Shown here piece after piece: positions 18,210 to 26,041 of a stretch of 64,000 bases of DNA (the first letter of the stretch is position 1; every line of letters begins with the position of its first letter). Below the pieces are notes generated by a model. The model saw only the letters and a list, made by a program, of their open reading frames with translations. It did no database searches and was not told the origin of the DNA. The stretch lies in assembly GCA_937870755.1 (NCBI GenBank), contig CALMZV010000027.1, forward strand, positions 1 to 64,000. Direction: 5' to 3'. The DNA comes from an uncultured Methylocystaceae bacterium. GTDB taxonomy: Bacteria; Pseudomonadota; Alphaproteobacteria; Rhizobiales; Beijerinckiaceae. The position numbers and the translations under genes were made by a program.

Positions 18210-21200
18210 TTGCGCGAACTTCTCACCATTCTCGCCGGCATTGTGGTCGCCGTTCTCATGGCGGCGCTCGTCGCCCCGCCGTTCATCGACTGGTCGCGCC
18301 ATCGCGACTGGCTGGAGGCGCGCATCGGCCAGGCGCTGGACGCGCGCGTGGACATAGAAGGCGCGGCCGACGTGCGGCTGTTGCCCGCGCCGCGTCTGCG
18401 GGTGGGGCAGTTGCGGCTGTCGCGGCCCGGCGTGACGCTCGGCGCGCGCGAGGCGGCGTTTGAACTGTCGCCGACCGACCTGTTGCGCGGTCGCATCCAT
18501 TTCGTCGAGGCGCGTTTCGTTTCGGCCGCCATCGCCGTCGATCCCGCGGCGGTGGTCGCGCCCGCCGCCGACGCCGGGCGTGTGGCGGTCGAGCGGCTCG
18601 TGGTGCGCGACGGCGCGCTCGCCATCGCCGGCGCAACCCCCATCGCGCTCGCGGGGCTCGATCTCGATGCGCGCGCGGAGAGTCTCGCCGGCCCGTTCAA
18701 GGGCGAGGGCGCGCTGCGCGCGGCCGCCGGAGCGCGCGCGTTCCAGTTCACCACCGGCGCGATCGAGGACGGAACGCTGCGCGCGAAATTCGCGCTCGAC
18801 GCCGGCCCCGAAGCGCCGCAACTCGATCTGGAAGGAACGCTGCGCTGGGTCGACGGCGCGCCGGCGTTCGAAGGCGCGGGCGCGGCCAGCGGCGTGGTCG
18901 ACGCGTTCGCGCTCAAGCCCTCGCCTTGGCGCGCGACCTTTTCCGGGCGCGCGACGCCGGGCGGGTTCGCGGCCGACAGGATAGAACTGCGCCTCGGCGA
19001 CGACGATCATCTTCTGAGCGCGAGCGGCGCGGGCGAGTATGCGGCCGCGCGCGGCGCGAACCTGCGGCTGTCGAGCCGCATGCTCGACATCGACCGATTT
19101 CTGTCCGCCTACGGCCCGCTCACGCGCGCGCCGGCGACCTCGACGCGCCTTTCGCTCGAACTGTCCGCCGACAGTGCGACGCTCGGCGCCGAAACGATTG
19201 CCGAACCCGTCGTCCGTCTGGAAGCTGGCGACGGCGCGCCGCGCGTGCGCGCAAGCGCCGCGCTGCCCGGCCGCACGCGCCTCGCCTACGACGGCGCGCT
19301 CGATCCTGCGCGCGATTTCGCGCTCGCAGGGCGCATCGACACGCAGACCCGCGACGCGCGCGCGCTCGGGCGATGGCTGGAGCCGTTCGCGCCGTCGCTG
19401 GCGCGTGTCCTCGTCCGCGCGCCCTCCGGCCCCCTGGCGCTGTCCGGCGATCTCGCGACGACCGCGCAGGGCGGCGCGCTGCGGGCTGCGCGCGCGACGC
19501 TCGACCGTTCGCGGTTCGAGGGCGAAGCCGAATGGCGCCCCGCCGCCGACGGCGCGCGCGCGCGGATCGCCGCGAAGATCCATTCGCCCGCGCTCGGCAT
19601 CGACAGCCTGCCCGATCTCGCCGCCTTGCAGGACGTGTCGCAGGACGTTGCCAAAGTTGATTTCAAGCTCGATTTCACGGCGCAGGCCGTGCGCGTGGCG
19701 CGTGTCGGCGCCGCCTCCGCCGACGCCGGCCGCATCGTCGCGCGGCTGGCGCGCACGGGCGAAACCATCGCGCTCGAACATCTGGCCATCGAAAATCTCG
19801 GCGGCGCGGCGCTCACCGGCGCAGGAACCTTCGGCCCCTCAGGCGCGCGCGCGGAAGGCCGGCTGGACGCCGCCAGACTGGCCGATCTCGCCGCGCTCGC
19901 GCGCCGCGTGTGGCCCGGCCGCCTGACGGACGCCTTCGTCGCGCGCGCCTTCGCGCTGTCTCCGGCGCGGCTCGCGTTCAGGCTCGAAGGCGACGCCGCC
20001 GCGGCGCGCCTCGCCGTGCAGGGCGAAGCCGGCGGCGCGCGGCTCGACCTGTCGGTCGCGCCCGGGGAAAACGGCGCGCCGGCCGCGCTCAGGGGACGGA
20101 TCGAGGCGCCGGACGCCGCGATCCTGTTGCGGCAGGCGGGCGTTCCCGTCATTCCGCTCAAAGGTCTCGGCGCCGGGCGCGCCGACATGCAGGCGACGCG
20201 CGCGGGCGAAGGCGCGTGGGCGACGCGCGCCAGCATCGCCCTGGCCGGCTTGAAAGCAGACTTTGCGGGCGACGTGCGGGTCGTCGACGACGGGCTTTCC
20301 GGCGAGGGCGGCTTCAATGCGTCGGCCGGCGATCTGACGCCGGTCATGCAGATCCTCGCGCTGGGTGCGCCGCACGGCGCCGTGCCGCTGTCCGCTTCCG
20401 GCCGGGTGACTTTCGCGCCATCGCAGATCGCGATCGCCGGGCTCGGCGCCGACATCGCGGGCGCCGCGATCAAGGGCGGGCTGACGCGCACGGCGGGCGA
20501 CATATGGCGCGGCGATCTCGCATTCGACCGATTGTCGGCGCCGTTTCTGGCGAGCCTCGTGCTCGGCCCGTCGCAGCCCGTGCGCGCCGGCGCCGTGTGG
20601 AGCGAGTTGAAATTCGCGCCGCAGACCATCGATCCGCCGGACGCCGACATCGTCGTCGCCGTCGCGCGTCTCGCGGTCGGCGCGGGCGAGGCGACGAATG
20701 CGCGCGCCGGGCTGCGGCTCGGTCCCGGGCTCGTCGAGGCGCGGGATGTGACGGCGAGCTATGGCGGCGCGCAGATCGCCGGCGCGCTCGCCTTGCGCCG
20801 CGACGGCGCCCTTGCGAGCCTGCGCGCGCGCGTCGAAACCGGCGCGCTCGACTTTGCGGCGCCGCCGTTCTCGCTCAGCGCGGAGGTGCGGATGGAGGCC
20901 GCCGGCGCCGGCGCCTCGATGGCCGAACTCGTCGGCTCGCTCGGCGGGGCCGGTCGCCTCAGCATCGCGCAAGCCGCCATCGCGCGCGCCGCGCCGCAGG
21001 CCCTCGCGCGCACGCTCGCCGACATCGAATCCGGGGACGCGACATTCGAACCCGCCCGCGTCGCGCGCGCGCTCGAGCGCGGGTTCGACGCCGGCGCGCA
21101 GATGATCGGCGCGAACGCCGCAGATATCGGCTTGGCGGCCGGGCGCCTGTCGCTCGCGCCGCTCGCGCTGCGTTTCGGCGCGGCGCAGGCGAGGATTTCC

Positions 21201-21782
21201 GGCGCGCTCGATCTGCGCGCGCTTTCGCTCGATATCCGCGAGCAGATCGAAACCGATCCGCCGCGCGATTGGGAAGGCGCCGCACCCGCCGTCGCGCTGT
21301 CGTGGCGCGGACCGCTCGGCGCGTCCGTGCGCGCCATCGAGGCCGAGCCATTGATCGCCGCGCTCGTGCAGCGCGCCATCGCGCGCGAAAGCGCGCGCAA
21401 CGCGGCGCTCGAAGCCGACATTCGCGAGCGCGCCTTCTTCAATCGCCGCTTGAAATTCGACCGCCGGCTGGAGGAGGAGCGGCGCGAGGAGATCCGGCGC
21501 GAGGAAGCGCGCCTGCGCGCGGAGGAACTGAAGCGCGAGGAGGAACGCGCGGCCGAACAGGCGCGCTTGCGCGCCGAAGAAGCGCGCAGGGAAGAAACGC
21601 GCAGACGCGCCGAAGACGCCAGACGGGAAGAAGCGCGACGCAAGGCGGAAGAGCGCAACGCCGAAGAACCCGAGCGGCCGCGCGACCGCGCGGGCGACAG
21701 GCCGATCGAGAAACCGCCGGCCGCCTTCCTGCCGGCAGGCCGCGACGTCGCGCCCGATCCTTCGACCGCCGGCCGCTATTGA
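18210..21782 (+). CDS. Very large AsmA-family envelope protein with charged C-terminal tail
   Basis: 1190 residues, anchored by one N-terminal membrane helix (LLTILAGIVVAVLMAALVA) with most of the protein periplasmic. The start region (IDWSRHRDWLEARIGQALDARVDIEG, then RLLPAPRLRVGQLRLS) is the AsmA N-terminal signature. The bulk is low-identity beta-rich repeat, as in AsmA/TamB-like bridge proteins that carry lipid or assist outer-membrane biogenesis. From about residue 1076 the protein turns into a highly charged Arg/Glu coiled coil, which is unusual for a periplasmic end. The start is TTG with no good alternative. The gene ends 7 bp inside the convergent ribbon-helix-helix gene. Confidence 0.85.
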   Translation: MRELLTILAGIVVAVLMAALVAPPFIDWSRHRDWLEARIGQALDARVDIEGAADVRLLPAPRLRVGQLRLSRPGVTLGAREAAFELSPTDLLRGRIHFVEARFVSAAIAVDPAAVVAPAADAGRVAVERLVVRDGALAIAGATPIALAGLDLDARAESLAGPFKGEGALRAAAGARAFQFTTGAIEDGTLRAKFALDAGPEAPQLDLEGTLRWVDGAPAFEGAGAASGVVDAFALKPSPWRATFSGRATPGGFAADRIELRLGDDDHLLSASGAGEYAAARGANLRLSSRMLDIDRFLSAYGPLTRAPATSTRLSLELSADSATLGAETIAEPVVRLEAGDGAPRVRASAALPGRTRLAYDGALDPARDFALAGRIDTQTRDARALGRWLEPFAPSLARVLVRAPSGPLALSGDLATTAQGGALRAARATLDRSRFEGEAEWRPAADGARARIAAKIHSPALGIDSLPDLAALQDVSQDVAKVDFKLDFTAQAVRVARVGAASADAGRIVARLARTGETIALEHLAIENLGGAALTGAGTFGPSGARAEGRLDAARLADLAALARRVWPGRLTDAFVARAFALSPARLAFRLEGDAAAARLAVQGEAGGARLDLSVAPGENGAPAALRGRIEAPDAAILLRQAGVPVIPLKGLGAGRADMQATRAGEGAWATRASIALAGLKADFAGDVRVVDDGLSGEGGFNASAGDLTPVMQILALGAPHGAVPLSASGRVTFAPSQIAIAGLGADIAGAAIKGGLTRTAGDIWRGDLAFDRLSAPFLASLVLGPSQPVRAGAVWSELKFAPQTIDPPDADIVVAVARLAVGAGEATNARAGLRLGPGLVEARDVTASYGGAQIAGALALRRDGALASLRARVETGALDFAAPPFSLSAEVRMEAAGAGASMAELVGSLGGAGRLSIAQAAIARAAPQALARTLADIESGDATFEPARVARALERGFDAGAQMIGANAADIGLAAGRLSLAPLALRFGAAQARISGALDLRALSLDIREQIETDPPRDWEGAAPAVALSWRGPLGASVRAIEAEPLIAALVQRAIARESARNAALEADIRERAFFNRRLKFDRRLEEERREEIRREEARLRAEELKREEERAAEQARLRAEEARREETRRRAEDARREEARRKAEERNAEEPERPRDRAGDRPIEKPPAAFLPAGRDVAPDPSTAGRY

Positions 21783-22012
21783 GCGGCCGATTTCAGACGC
21801 CGCACGACGAACACGCGCAGCGCCGACGACAGGTTCGCCGCCCCCCGCCCCGCGTCGATGTCCGCCACCAGCGCGGCGAGCGAAACGCCGCGCTGCGCCG
21901 CGCAGTCTTTCAGTTCGCGCCAGAAAACGTCTTCGAGCGACACGCTGGTGCGGTGGCCGGCCACCGCGAGCGAGCGTTTGACGACGCGCTCGAACGCGCC
22001 GTCGTCAGCCAT
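21776..22012 (-). CDS. Ribbon-helix-helix domain protein (78 aa)
   Basis: Small basic protein of the RHH_4 type: VVKRSLAVAGHRTSVSLEDVFWRELKDCAAQRGVSLAALVADID gives the expected beta-strand and two helices, and ANLSSALRVFVVRRL is the conserved C-terminal helix. Likely a DNA-binding regulator or structural homologue; no target is known. The ATG at 22012 lies inside the end of the DUF4169 gene (8-bp overlap), so the two are translationally coupled. Its last 7 bp overlap the AsmA-like gene on the other strand. Confidence 0.82.
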   Translation of the reverse strand: MADDGAFERVVKRSLAVAGHRTSVSLEDVFWRELKDCAAQRGVSLAALVADIDAGRGAANLSSALRVFVVRRLKSAAQ

Positions 22013-22190
22013 CGGGGTCTTCGCGCCGGTGCTGGTCGAGCCTGCGCGACTCCAGTTCGCGATTCGCTTCGGTCGTCTCGCGCTCGGCGCGCGTGCGCCC
22101 GTGGGCGGTGCGGTTCTCCGCCGCCTTCGCCTCCGCCGCGCGCCGGTCGCGAACCTTGCGCGCACGACGCAGGTTGACGATCTCGCCCAT
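22005..22190 (-). CDS. DUF4169 family protein (61 aa)
   Basis: Short, strongly charged protein starting MGEIVNLRRARKVRDRRAAEAKAAENR, the signature of DUF4169, a small family of alphaproteobacteria. It is predicted to be largely helical and has no known function. It lies three bases after sspB and overlaps the next gene by 8 bp, in the order sspB-DUF4169-RHH. Confidence 0.82.
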   Translation of the reverse strand: MGEIVNLRRARKVRDRRAAEAKAAENRTAHGRTRAERETTEANRELESRRLDQHRREDPDG

Positions 22191-22193
22191 GCT

Positions 22194-22808
22194 TCAGGTG
22201 TTCTTTTTGCGGAATGCGTCGATGGAGACGACCTTCGGCCCTGCCTCCTCGCGCGGCGGCTCGGCCGCCTTGTCCGCGCCTTCCGCGCTGTCCGCGCGCT
22301 GGGCCCTGGCCGGGGTCTCGTCCGGCTCGGCGCCGGCGCCGCGCGGCTTGCGGCCCGCGACCGGCGCGGCAGGATCGACAGCGGCCGCCGTCTCGGTCGG
22401 CTTTTCGGCGATCTTTTCCATCGGCGCGCCCTGCGTCGCCGCAGGCTCCTGACCCTCGACCGTGAACTCGGCGCCGAAATTCACCGAGGGGTCGAAGAAG
22501 CCGGATACGGCGGAGAATGGCACGGACAGTTTCTCCGGCGCCTGCCGGAACGAGAGCCCGACCTCGAACCCCGCCTCGTCCACCTTCAGGTCCCAGAACT
22601 GGTGCTGGAGAATGATGGTCATCTGGTCGGGATACTGTGCGCGCAGCCGCTCGGACATTTTCACGCCGGGCGCGCCCGTGCGGAAGGTGATGTAGAAATG
22701 GTGCTCGCCCGGCAGGCCGTGGACCGCCGCGTCGCTCAGCACCTTGCGAAAAAGATCGCGGAAGGCGTCCTGCACCAGAAGGTCGTAGCGGATATGGTCT
22801 TTGGCCAT
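22194..22808 (-). CDS. sspB: ClpXP adaptor protein SspB
   Basis: SspB tethers ssrA-tagged and some other substrates to ClpX for degradation. The 204-residue protein has the alphaproteobacterial SspB fold at its N-terminus (IRYDLLVQDAFRDLFRKVL, HHFYITFRTGAPGVKMSERL, QMTIILQHQFWDLKV, FEVGLSF) and an acidic, Ala/Pro-rich flexible linker. It ends in KVVSIDAFRKKNT, the conserved C-terminal segment expected to dock on ClpX. It lies directly downstream of, and on the same strand as, the tmRNA gene, separated by a terminator. Confidence 0.93.
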   Translation of the reverse strand: MAKDHIRYDLLVQDAFRDLFRKVLSDAAVHGLPGEHHFYITFRTGAPGVKMSERLRAQYPDQMTIILQHQFWDLKVDEAGFEVGLSFRQAPEKLSVPFSAVSGFFDPSVNFGAEFTVEGQEPAATQGAPMEKIAEKPTETAAAVDPAAPVAGRKPRGAGAEPDETPARAQRADSAEGADKAAEPPREEAGPKVVSIDAFRKKNT

Positions 22809-22829
22809 CGGTCGCCGGCAATCTCTGAG

Positions 22830-22861
22830 AAAAGAAACGCCGGTCGATCAACCCGCCGGCG
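22830..22861 (-). terminator. Terminator downstream of ssrA
   Basis: On the minus strand CGCCGG and CCGGCG (22856-22861 and 22838-22843) pair around a 12-base loop and are followed by TTTCTTTTCT. It should end the tmRNA precursor just before sspB, leaving sspB to need read-through or its own promoter. Confidence 0.7.
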
Positions 22862-22889
22862 GTGAACGCGCACCCGGCCCGAACGCCCC

Positions 22890-23260
22890 GCGCCCCGGCC
22901 GCCACTGCCTGCACGATTCGCGGCCGCAAGAGAAGTGGAGGCTTCTGTTGCCAGGCGCCTCCGGGCCCCGCCTGCCGGTGCGAACCGTCAGGGCTTTAGA
23001 TCCAGTACCGGCGCTGCATTACGCAGCGACAGCCACCGGGGCATAGTTGTCGTTGGCAACTATAGGTTTGACCCGATAACGGTGGTATCATGCCGGGCGA
23101 AGGCGCTCCCTTTACACCCCCGTCGATCCTGTTTCGCCCCCGCCGCAGCCCACGCCGAACCTGCGTCCGATGGGCTGGGGTGGAGGCGCCGGGTACCGCC
23201 CCCGGGTCCGGATGGTTTATTTCGAAGACCGTTTATCGCCATAGTCCTCTTGCGAGGACG
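22890..23260 (-). ncRNA. ssrA: Two-piece (circularly permuted) tmRNA
   Basis: Reading the minus strand, the acceptor piece comes first: a GCAA-capped hairpin (23259-23244) followed by a T-arm and 3' acceptor strand GGCGCCTCCACC ending near 23179. The coding piece starts near 23141 with GGGGGC, which pairs with GCCTCC of the acceptor piece, then a D-loop-like GGATCGACGG. The tag frame starts with resume codon GCC at 23057 in the context TAGTTGCCAACGAC and reads ANDNYAPVAVAA, stop TAA at 23021-23019. This permuted order is the alphaproteobacterial form; the spacer between the pieces is removed on maturation. The outer ends are approximate. Confidence 0.93.
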
Positions 23261-23265
23261 GGATG

Positions 23266-23271
23266 AATATA
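23266..23271 (-). promoter_or_regulatory. Probable -10 box of the ssrA promoter
   Basis: TATATT on the minus strand lies seven or so bases before the first hairpin of the tmRNA precursor. The -35 region is not close to consensus. Confidence 0.45.
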
Positions 23272-23388
23272 GGGCGCCGCGCGGTCCGGCGGAAGGGGCC
23301 GTCGGCGCTGCCCGCGGCGGGACGCCCGCCGGCGACGGGATGTGGAAAATCGTCGCGTTTCCGCCATTTCGGCAGGGGGCACTAGGCT

Positions 23389-23402
23389 TTGATCCAGATC
23401 GT
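23389..23402 (+). promoter_or_regulatory. Candidate FNR/FixK box upstream of fnrN
   Basis: TTGATCCAGATCGT matches the FNR consensus TTGAT-N4-ATCAA at eight of ten defined positions. It ends 14 bases before the fnrN start codon and abuts the ribosome-binding site, a position that suits autorepression better than activation. Confidence 0.5.
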
Positions 23403-23416
23403 GGTAAAGGTGGCCA

Positions 23417-24181
23417 ATGATCCCTAACAGGCACGATCTGGCGTTCCGGAACGGCGAACTGGCGGAAGGCGTTTGCGTCTGCAACCGCCATCCGCACGCC
23501 AATGTCGATTGCGCGCACTGCACGATCCGCCCGCTGTCGATCTGCGGCGCGCTGGACAGCGATGAATTGTGCGAACTGGAGGGCCTCGCCCGCCACGCGC
23601 ATTTTGCGCCGCGCCAGGCGATTTTCTCGCAGGACGAGGCGGTGGATGCGGTGTTCAACGTCACCGCCGGCGCCGCGCGGCTCTACCGCCTTCTTCCCGA
23701 CGGCCGGCGTCAGGTGGTCGGCTTCGCCATTCCGGGCGATTTTCTCGGCCTCGCGCTGGCGGAAAAGAGCGTCTATTCGGTCGACGCGCTCACACCCGTC
23801 ACCGCCTGCCGCTTCAACCGCGAGGCGTTTTCCGCCTTTCTCGACCAACGCCCCGCGCTGCTGCGCCGCCTGTACGAAATGGCTGGCCACGAACTGAGCC
23901 TTGCGCAGGAGCAGATGGTCATCATCGGTCGTCGCACGGCCGAAGAGCGCGTGGTGTGCTTTCTGGTCGGCCTGCGCAAGCGCTGGGCGCGCGTGAGCGG
24001 CAATTCCGTGACCGTGCCCCTGCCGATGACCCGGCAGGACATCGCCGACTTTCTCGGGCTGACGATCGAAACCGTCAGCCGCGCCATTTCCAAGCTCGCG
24101 CGCGACAAGCTGCTGGTCGTAGTGCCGGACGGCGTGCGGCTGCTGGAGCCGGCGCGGCTGGAAGCCATCGTCGACGGCTGA
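23417..24181 (+). CDS. fnrN: Crp/Fnr-family oxygen-sensing regulator, FnrN type
   Basis: A 254-residue transcription factor with a cyclic-nucleotide-binding-like domain and a C-terminal helix-turn-helix. The N-terminus carries Cys32-x2-Cys35-x7-Cys43 (DCAHCTIRPLSIC) and further Cys at 20, 22 and 52; a central Cys in VTACRF corresponds to FNR Cys122. This is the four-cysteine set that holds an oxygen-labile [4Fe-4S] cluster, separating it from FixK. The recognition helix contains ETVSRAISKL, the ExxSR pattern that reads TTGAT. It likely switches on microaerobic respiration genes. It is divergent from ssrA. Confidence 0.92.
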   Translation: MIPNRHDLAFRNGELAEGVCVCNRHPHANVDCAHCTIRPLSICGALDSDELCELEGLARHAHFAPRQAIFSQDEAVDAVFNVTAGAARLYRLLPDGRRQVVGFAIPGDFLGLALAEKSVYSVDALTPVTACRFNREAFSAFLDQRPALLRRLYEMAGHELSLAQEQMVIIGRRTAEERVVCFLVGLRKRWARVSGNSVTVPLPMTRQDIADFLGLTIETVSRAISKLARDKLLVVVPDGVRLLEPARLEAIVDG

Positions 24182-24253
24182 GCCGGACGGGTTGCGCACA
24201 GCGTTTTTCGAGTGGCGCGTTCCGATCGTCCGCAAGCTGCGGTAGCAACTCTC

Positions 24254-25060
24254 ATGCGCGCCTATCTCGATCTTCTCGACCGCATTCTCCGCGAAGGAAC
24301 GCCCAAGGCCGACCGCACGGGCGTCGGCACGCGCTCCATTTTCGGTCACCAGATGCGGTTCGATCTGAGCGAGGGCTTTCCGCTCGTCACGACCAAGAAG
24401 CTCTATCTGCGCGCCATCGTGCATGAGCTTCTGTGGTTTCTGAAGGGCGACACCAACATCCGCTACCTGACCGACAACAAGGTGACGATCTGGGACGAGT
24501 GGGCCGACGCCAACGGCGATCTCGGCCCGGTCTACGGCAAGCAGTGGCGCTCGTGGGCCACGCCCGACGGCGGCGCGATCGACCAGATCGCCGACGTGGT
24601 GGCGCGAATCAGGCGCGACCCCTTCTCGCGCCGGCTGATCGTGACCGCGTGGAACCCGGCCGACATCGACAGCATGGCGCTCGCGCCGTGCCACTGCCTG
24701 TTCCAGTTCCACGTCGCCGAGGTCGCCGGCCGCAAGCGTCTGTCGCTGCAACTCTACCAGCGCTCGGCCGACGTGTTTCTCGGCGTTCCGTTCAACATAG
24801 CGAGTTACGCATTGCTTCTGGCCATGGTCGCGCAGGTCACCGACTGCGTGGCCGGCGATTTCGTGCATTCGTTCGGCGACGCCCATCTCTACGACAACCA
24901 CGTCGAGCAGGCCGAACTGCAATTGTCGCGCGCGCCCAAATCGCCGCCGCGTCTGCAGCTGAACCCGAACGTGAAGTCGATCTTCGATTTCACCTACGAC
25001 GACATCGCGTTCAAGAATTACGACGCCTGGCCCGCGATCAAGGCGGAAGTGGCGGTGTGA
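24254..25060 (+). CDS. thyA: Thymidylate synthase ThyA
   Basis: Methylates dUMP to dTMP using methylene-tetrahydrofolate, generating dihydrofolate. The 268-residue protein (E. coli 264) has catalytic Cys146 in [12 protein letters not shown], the phosphate-binding [10 protein letters not shown] and the folate/dUMP region [19 protein letters not shown]. The ATG at 24254 was chosen over a GTG 14 codons earlier because homologues start at MRxYLDLL. The folA gene, which recycles the dihydrofolate product, follows on the same strand after a 339-bp gap that holds a separate minus-strand unit. Confidence 0.97.
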   Translation: MRAYLDLLDRILREGTPKADRTGVGTRSIFGHQMRFDLSEGFPLVTTKKLYLRAIVHELLWFLKGDTNIRYLTDNKVTIWDEWADANGDLGPVYGKQWRSWATPDGGAIDQIADVVARIRRDPFSRRLIVTAWNPADIDSMALAPCHCLFQFHVAEVAGRKRLSLQLYQRSADVFLGVPFNIASYALLLAMVAQVTDCVAGDFVHSFGDAHLYDNHVEQAELQLSRAPKSPPRLQLNPNVKSIFDFTYDDIAFKNYDAWPAIKAEVAV

Positions 25061-25118
25061 CGCCCCGATGGATCGAGACGCGCCCGTGGCGGTCGTCCGA
25101 ACCCGCTCCGCCGCGCTT

Positions 25119-25152
25119 GAAAAATGAAGGGCCGCTTCTTGCGAAGCGGCCC
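25119..25152 (-). terminator. Rho-independent terminator of the thyA-folA intergenic mini-transcript
   Basis: A ten-base-pair stem GGGCCGCTTC/GAAGCGGCCC with a GCAA loop on the minus strand, followed by TTCATTTTT. On the plus strand the same hairpin lacks a T-tail, so it is oriented to stop minus-strand transcription. Confidence 0.85.
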
Positions 25153-25191
25153 GACATTGCCTGCCAGAAGGCGAAATTCACATGAGCCCGA

Positions 25192-25260
25192 TCACGCCAG
25201 CCCGTTCGGATAACGAGGGGACCGTGTCCATGAAGCCTTCGGCTGATGACAATGAGACAC
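25192..25260 (-). CDS. 22-residue peptide with full-length Shine-Dalgarno sequence
   Basis: A GTG codon at 25260 opens a 22-codon frame ending in TGA, product starting MSHCHQPKASW and rich in Lys, Arg, Pro, His. It is preceded by AAAGGAGGTGATCCA, complementary over its whole length to the 3' end of 16S rRNA, with optimal spacing. A TATGAT -10 box lies upstream and a strong terminator downstream, so promoter, ribosome-binding site, frame and terminator form a complete unit of about 170 nt on the strand opposite to thyA and folA. I do not recognise the peptide; the RNA itself could be the functional product. Confidence 0.55.
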   Translation of the reverse strand: MSHCHQPKASWTRSPRYPNGLA

Positions 25261-25296
25261 TGGATCACCTCCTTTCGGTTGGTTGACGACATGGGA

Positions 25297-25302
25297 ATCA
25301 TA
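25297..25302 (-). promoter_or_regulatory. Probable -10 box of the 22-codon mini-transcript
   Basis: TATGAT on the minus strand, with CTTTGC as a weak -35 element 17 bases upstream. Transcription would start near 25290, about 30 nt before the GTG start. Confidence 0.45.
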
Positions 25303-25399
25303 GCTTGATTCGTCGCGTTGCAAAGAGTCGAATTGCATGGGCGGGGAAAAGGATTCGCCTGCAGCGCGAGCGCAACCGCAACGCGCGAGCGAGGAGGCC

Positions 25400-25939
25400 A
25401 TGACCGGGTCATCGATGAAACTCGTGTTCGTCGTTGCGCGCGCGCGCAATGGAATCATCGGTCGCGACGGCGCCCTGCCCTGGCGCCTGCCGAGCGAACT
25501 GAAGCGATTCAAATCAACGACCTGGGGCCGCCCGATGATCATGGGGCGCAAGACGTTCCAGTCGATCGGCAGGCCGCTGCCCGGCCGCGACACCATCGTC
25601 GTCACGCGCGATGCGGGCTTTGCGGCGCAAGGCGTGGATGTGGCGCGCGCGATCGACGAGGCGGTGCGCATGGGCGAACTGCGCGCCCGCGCCCGCGGCG
25701 TGGACGAGATCATGGTCGTCGGCGGCGCCGAGATTTACGCCGCGCTCGCGGATCGCGCCGACCGCATCGTCCTGACCGAGGTGAACCTCGCGCCGCAGGG
25801 CGACGCCGTTTTCGCCACGCCCGACCCGGCCGTCTGGCGCCGCGTTTCGACGGAAACGGTCGAACCGGCGCCGGGCGACGAGGCCGCCTACGCCGTTCAT
25901 GTTTACGAACGGCTCACGCCAAATCCTCCGCCACATTGA
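25400..25939 (+). CDS. folA: Dihydrofolate reductase
   Basis: Reduces dihydrofolate to tetrahydrofolate with NADPH, closing the cycle opened by ThyA. The 179-residue protein shows the family's N-terminal FVVARARNGIIGRDGALPWRLPSELKRFK (the acidic catalytic residue is Glu rather than the E. coli Asp), then the NADPH motifs MIMGRKTFQSIGRPLPGR and VVGGAEIYAA. The ATG at 25400 has GAGGAGG directly in front; a second ATG six codons on is possible. Confidence 0.95.
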   Translation: MTGSSMKLVFVVARARNGIIGRDGALPWRLPSELKRFKSTTWGRPMIMGRKTFQSIGRPLPGRDTIVVTRDAGFAAQGVDVARAIDEAVRMGELRARARGVDEIMVVGGAEIYAALADRADRIVLTEVNLAPQGDAVFATPDPAVWRRVSTETVEPAPGDEAAYAVHVYERLTPNPPPH

Positions 25940-26041
25940 AACCCGGCGCTCGCCCCCCTATTTCGAAGCGTTGCCGCGGGCGGGGCGCTCTCCTATAAGG
26001 GCGAAGACCGCGAAAAGCTTGGATTTCAGGGAAGGATTCGA

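Noticed and set aside
22801-23420. Short plus-strand frames across the tmRNA gene
   Set aside because: They fall on structured RNA sequence, lack ribosome-binding sites and have no coding signature.
25261-25276. Match to the 3' end of 16S rRNA (TGGATCACCTCCTTTC)
   Set aside because: Only 16 bases match and the flanks are unrelated, so it is not an rRNA fragment; on the minus strand it is a full-length Shine-Dalgarno sequence.
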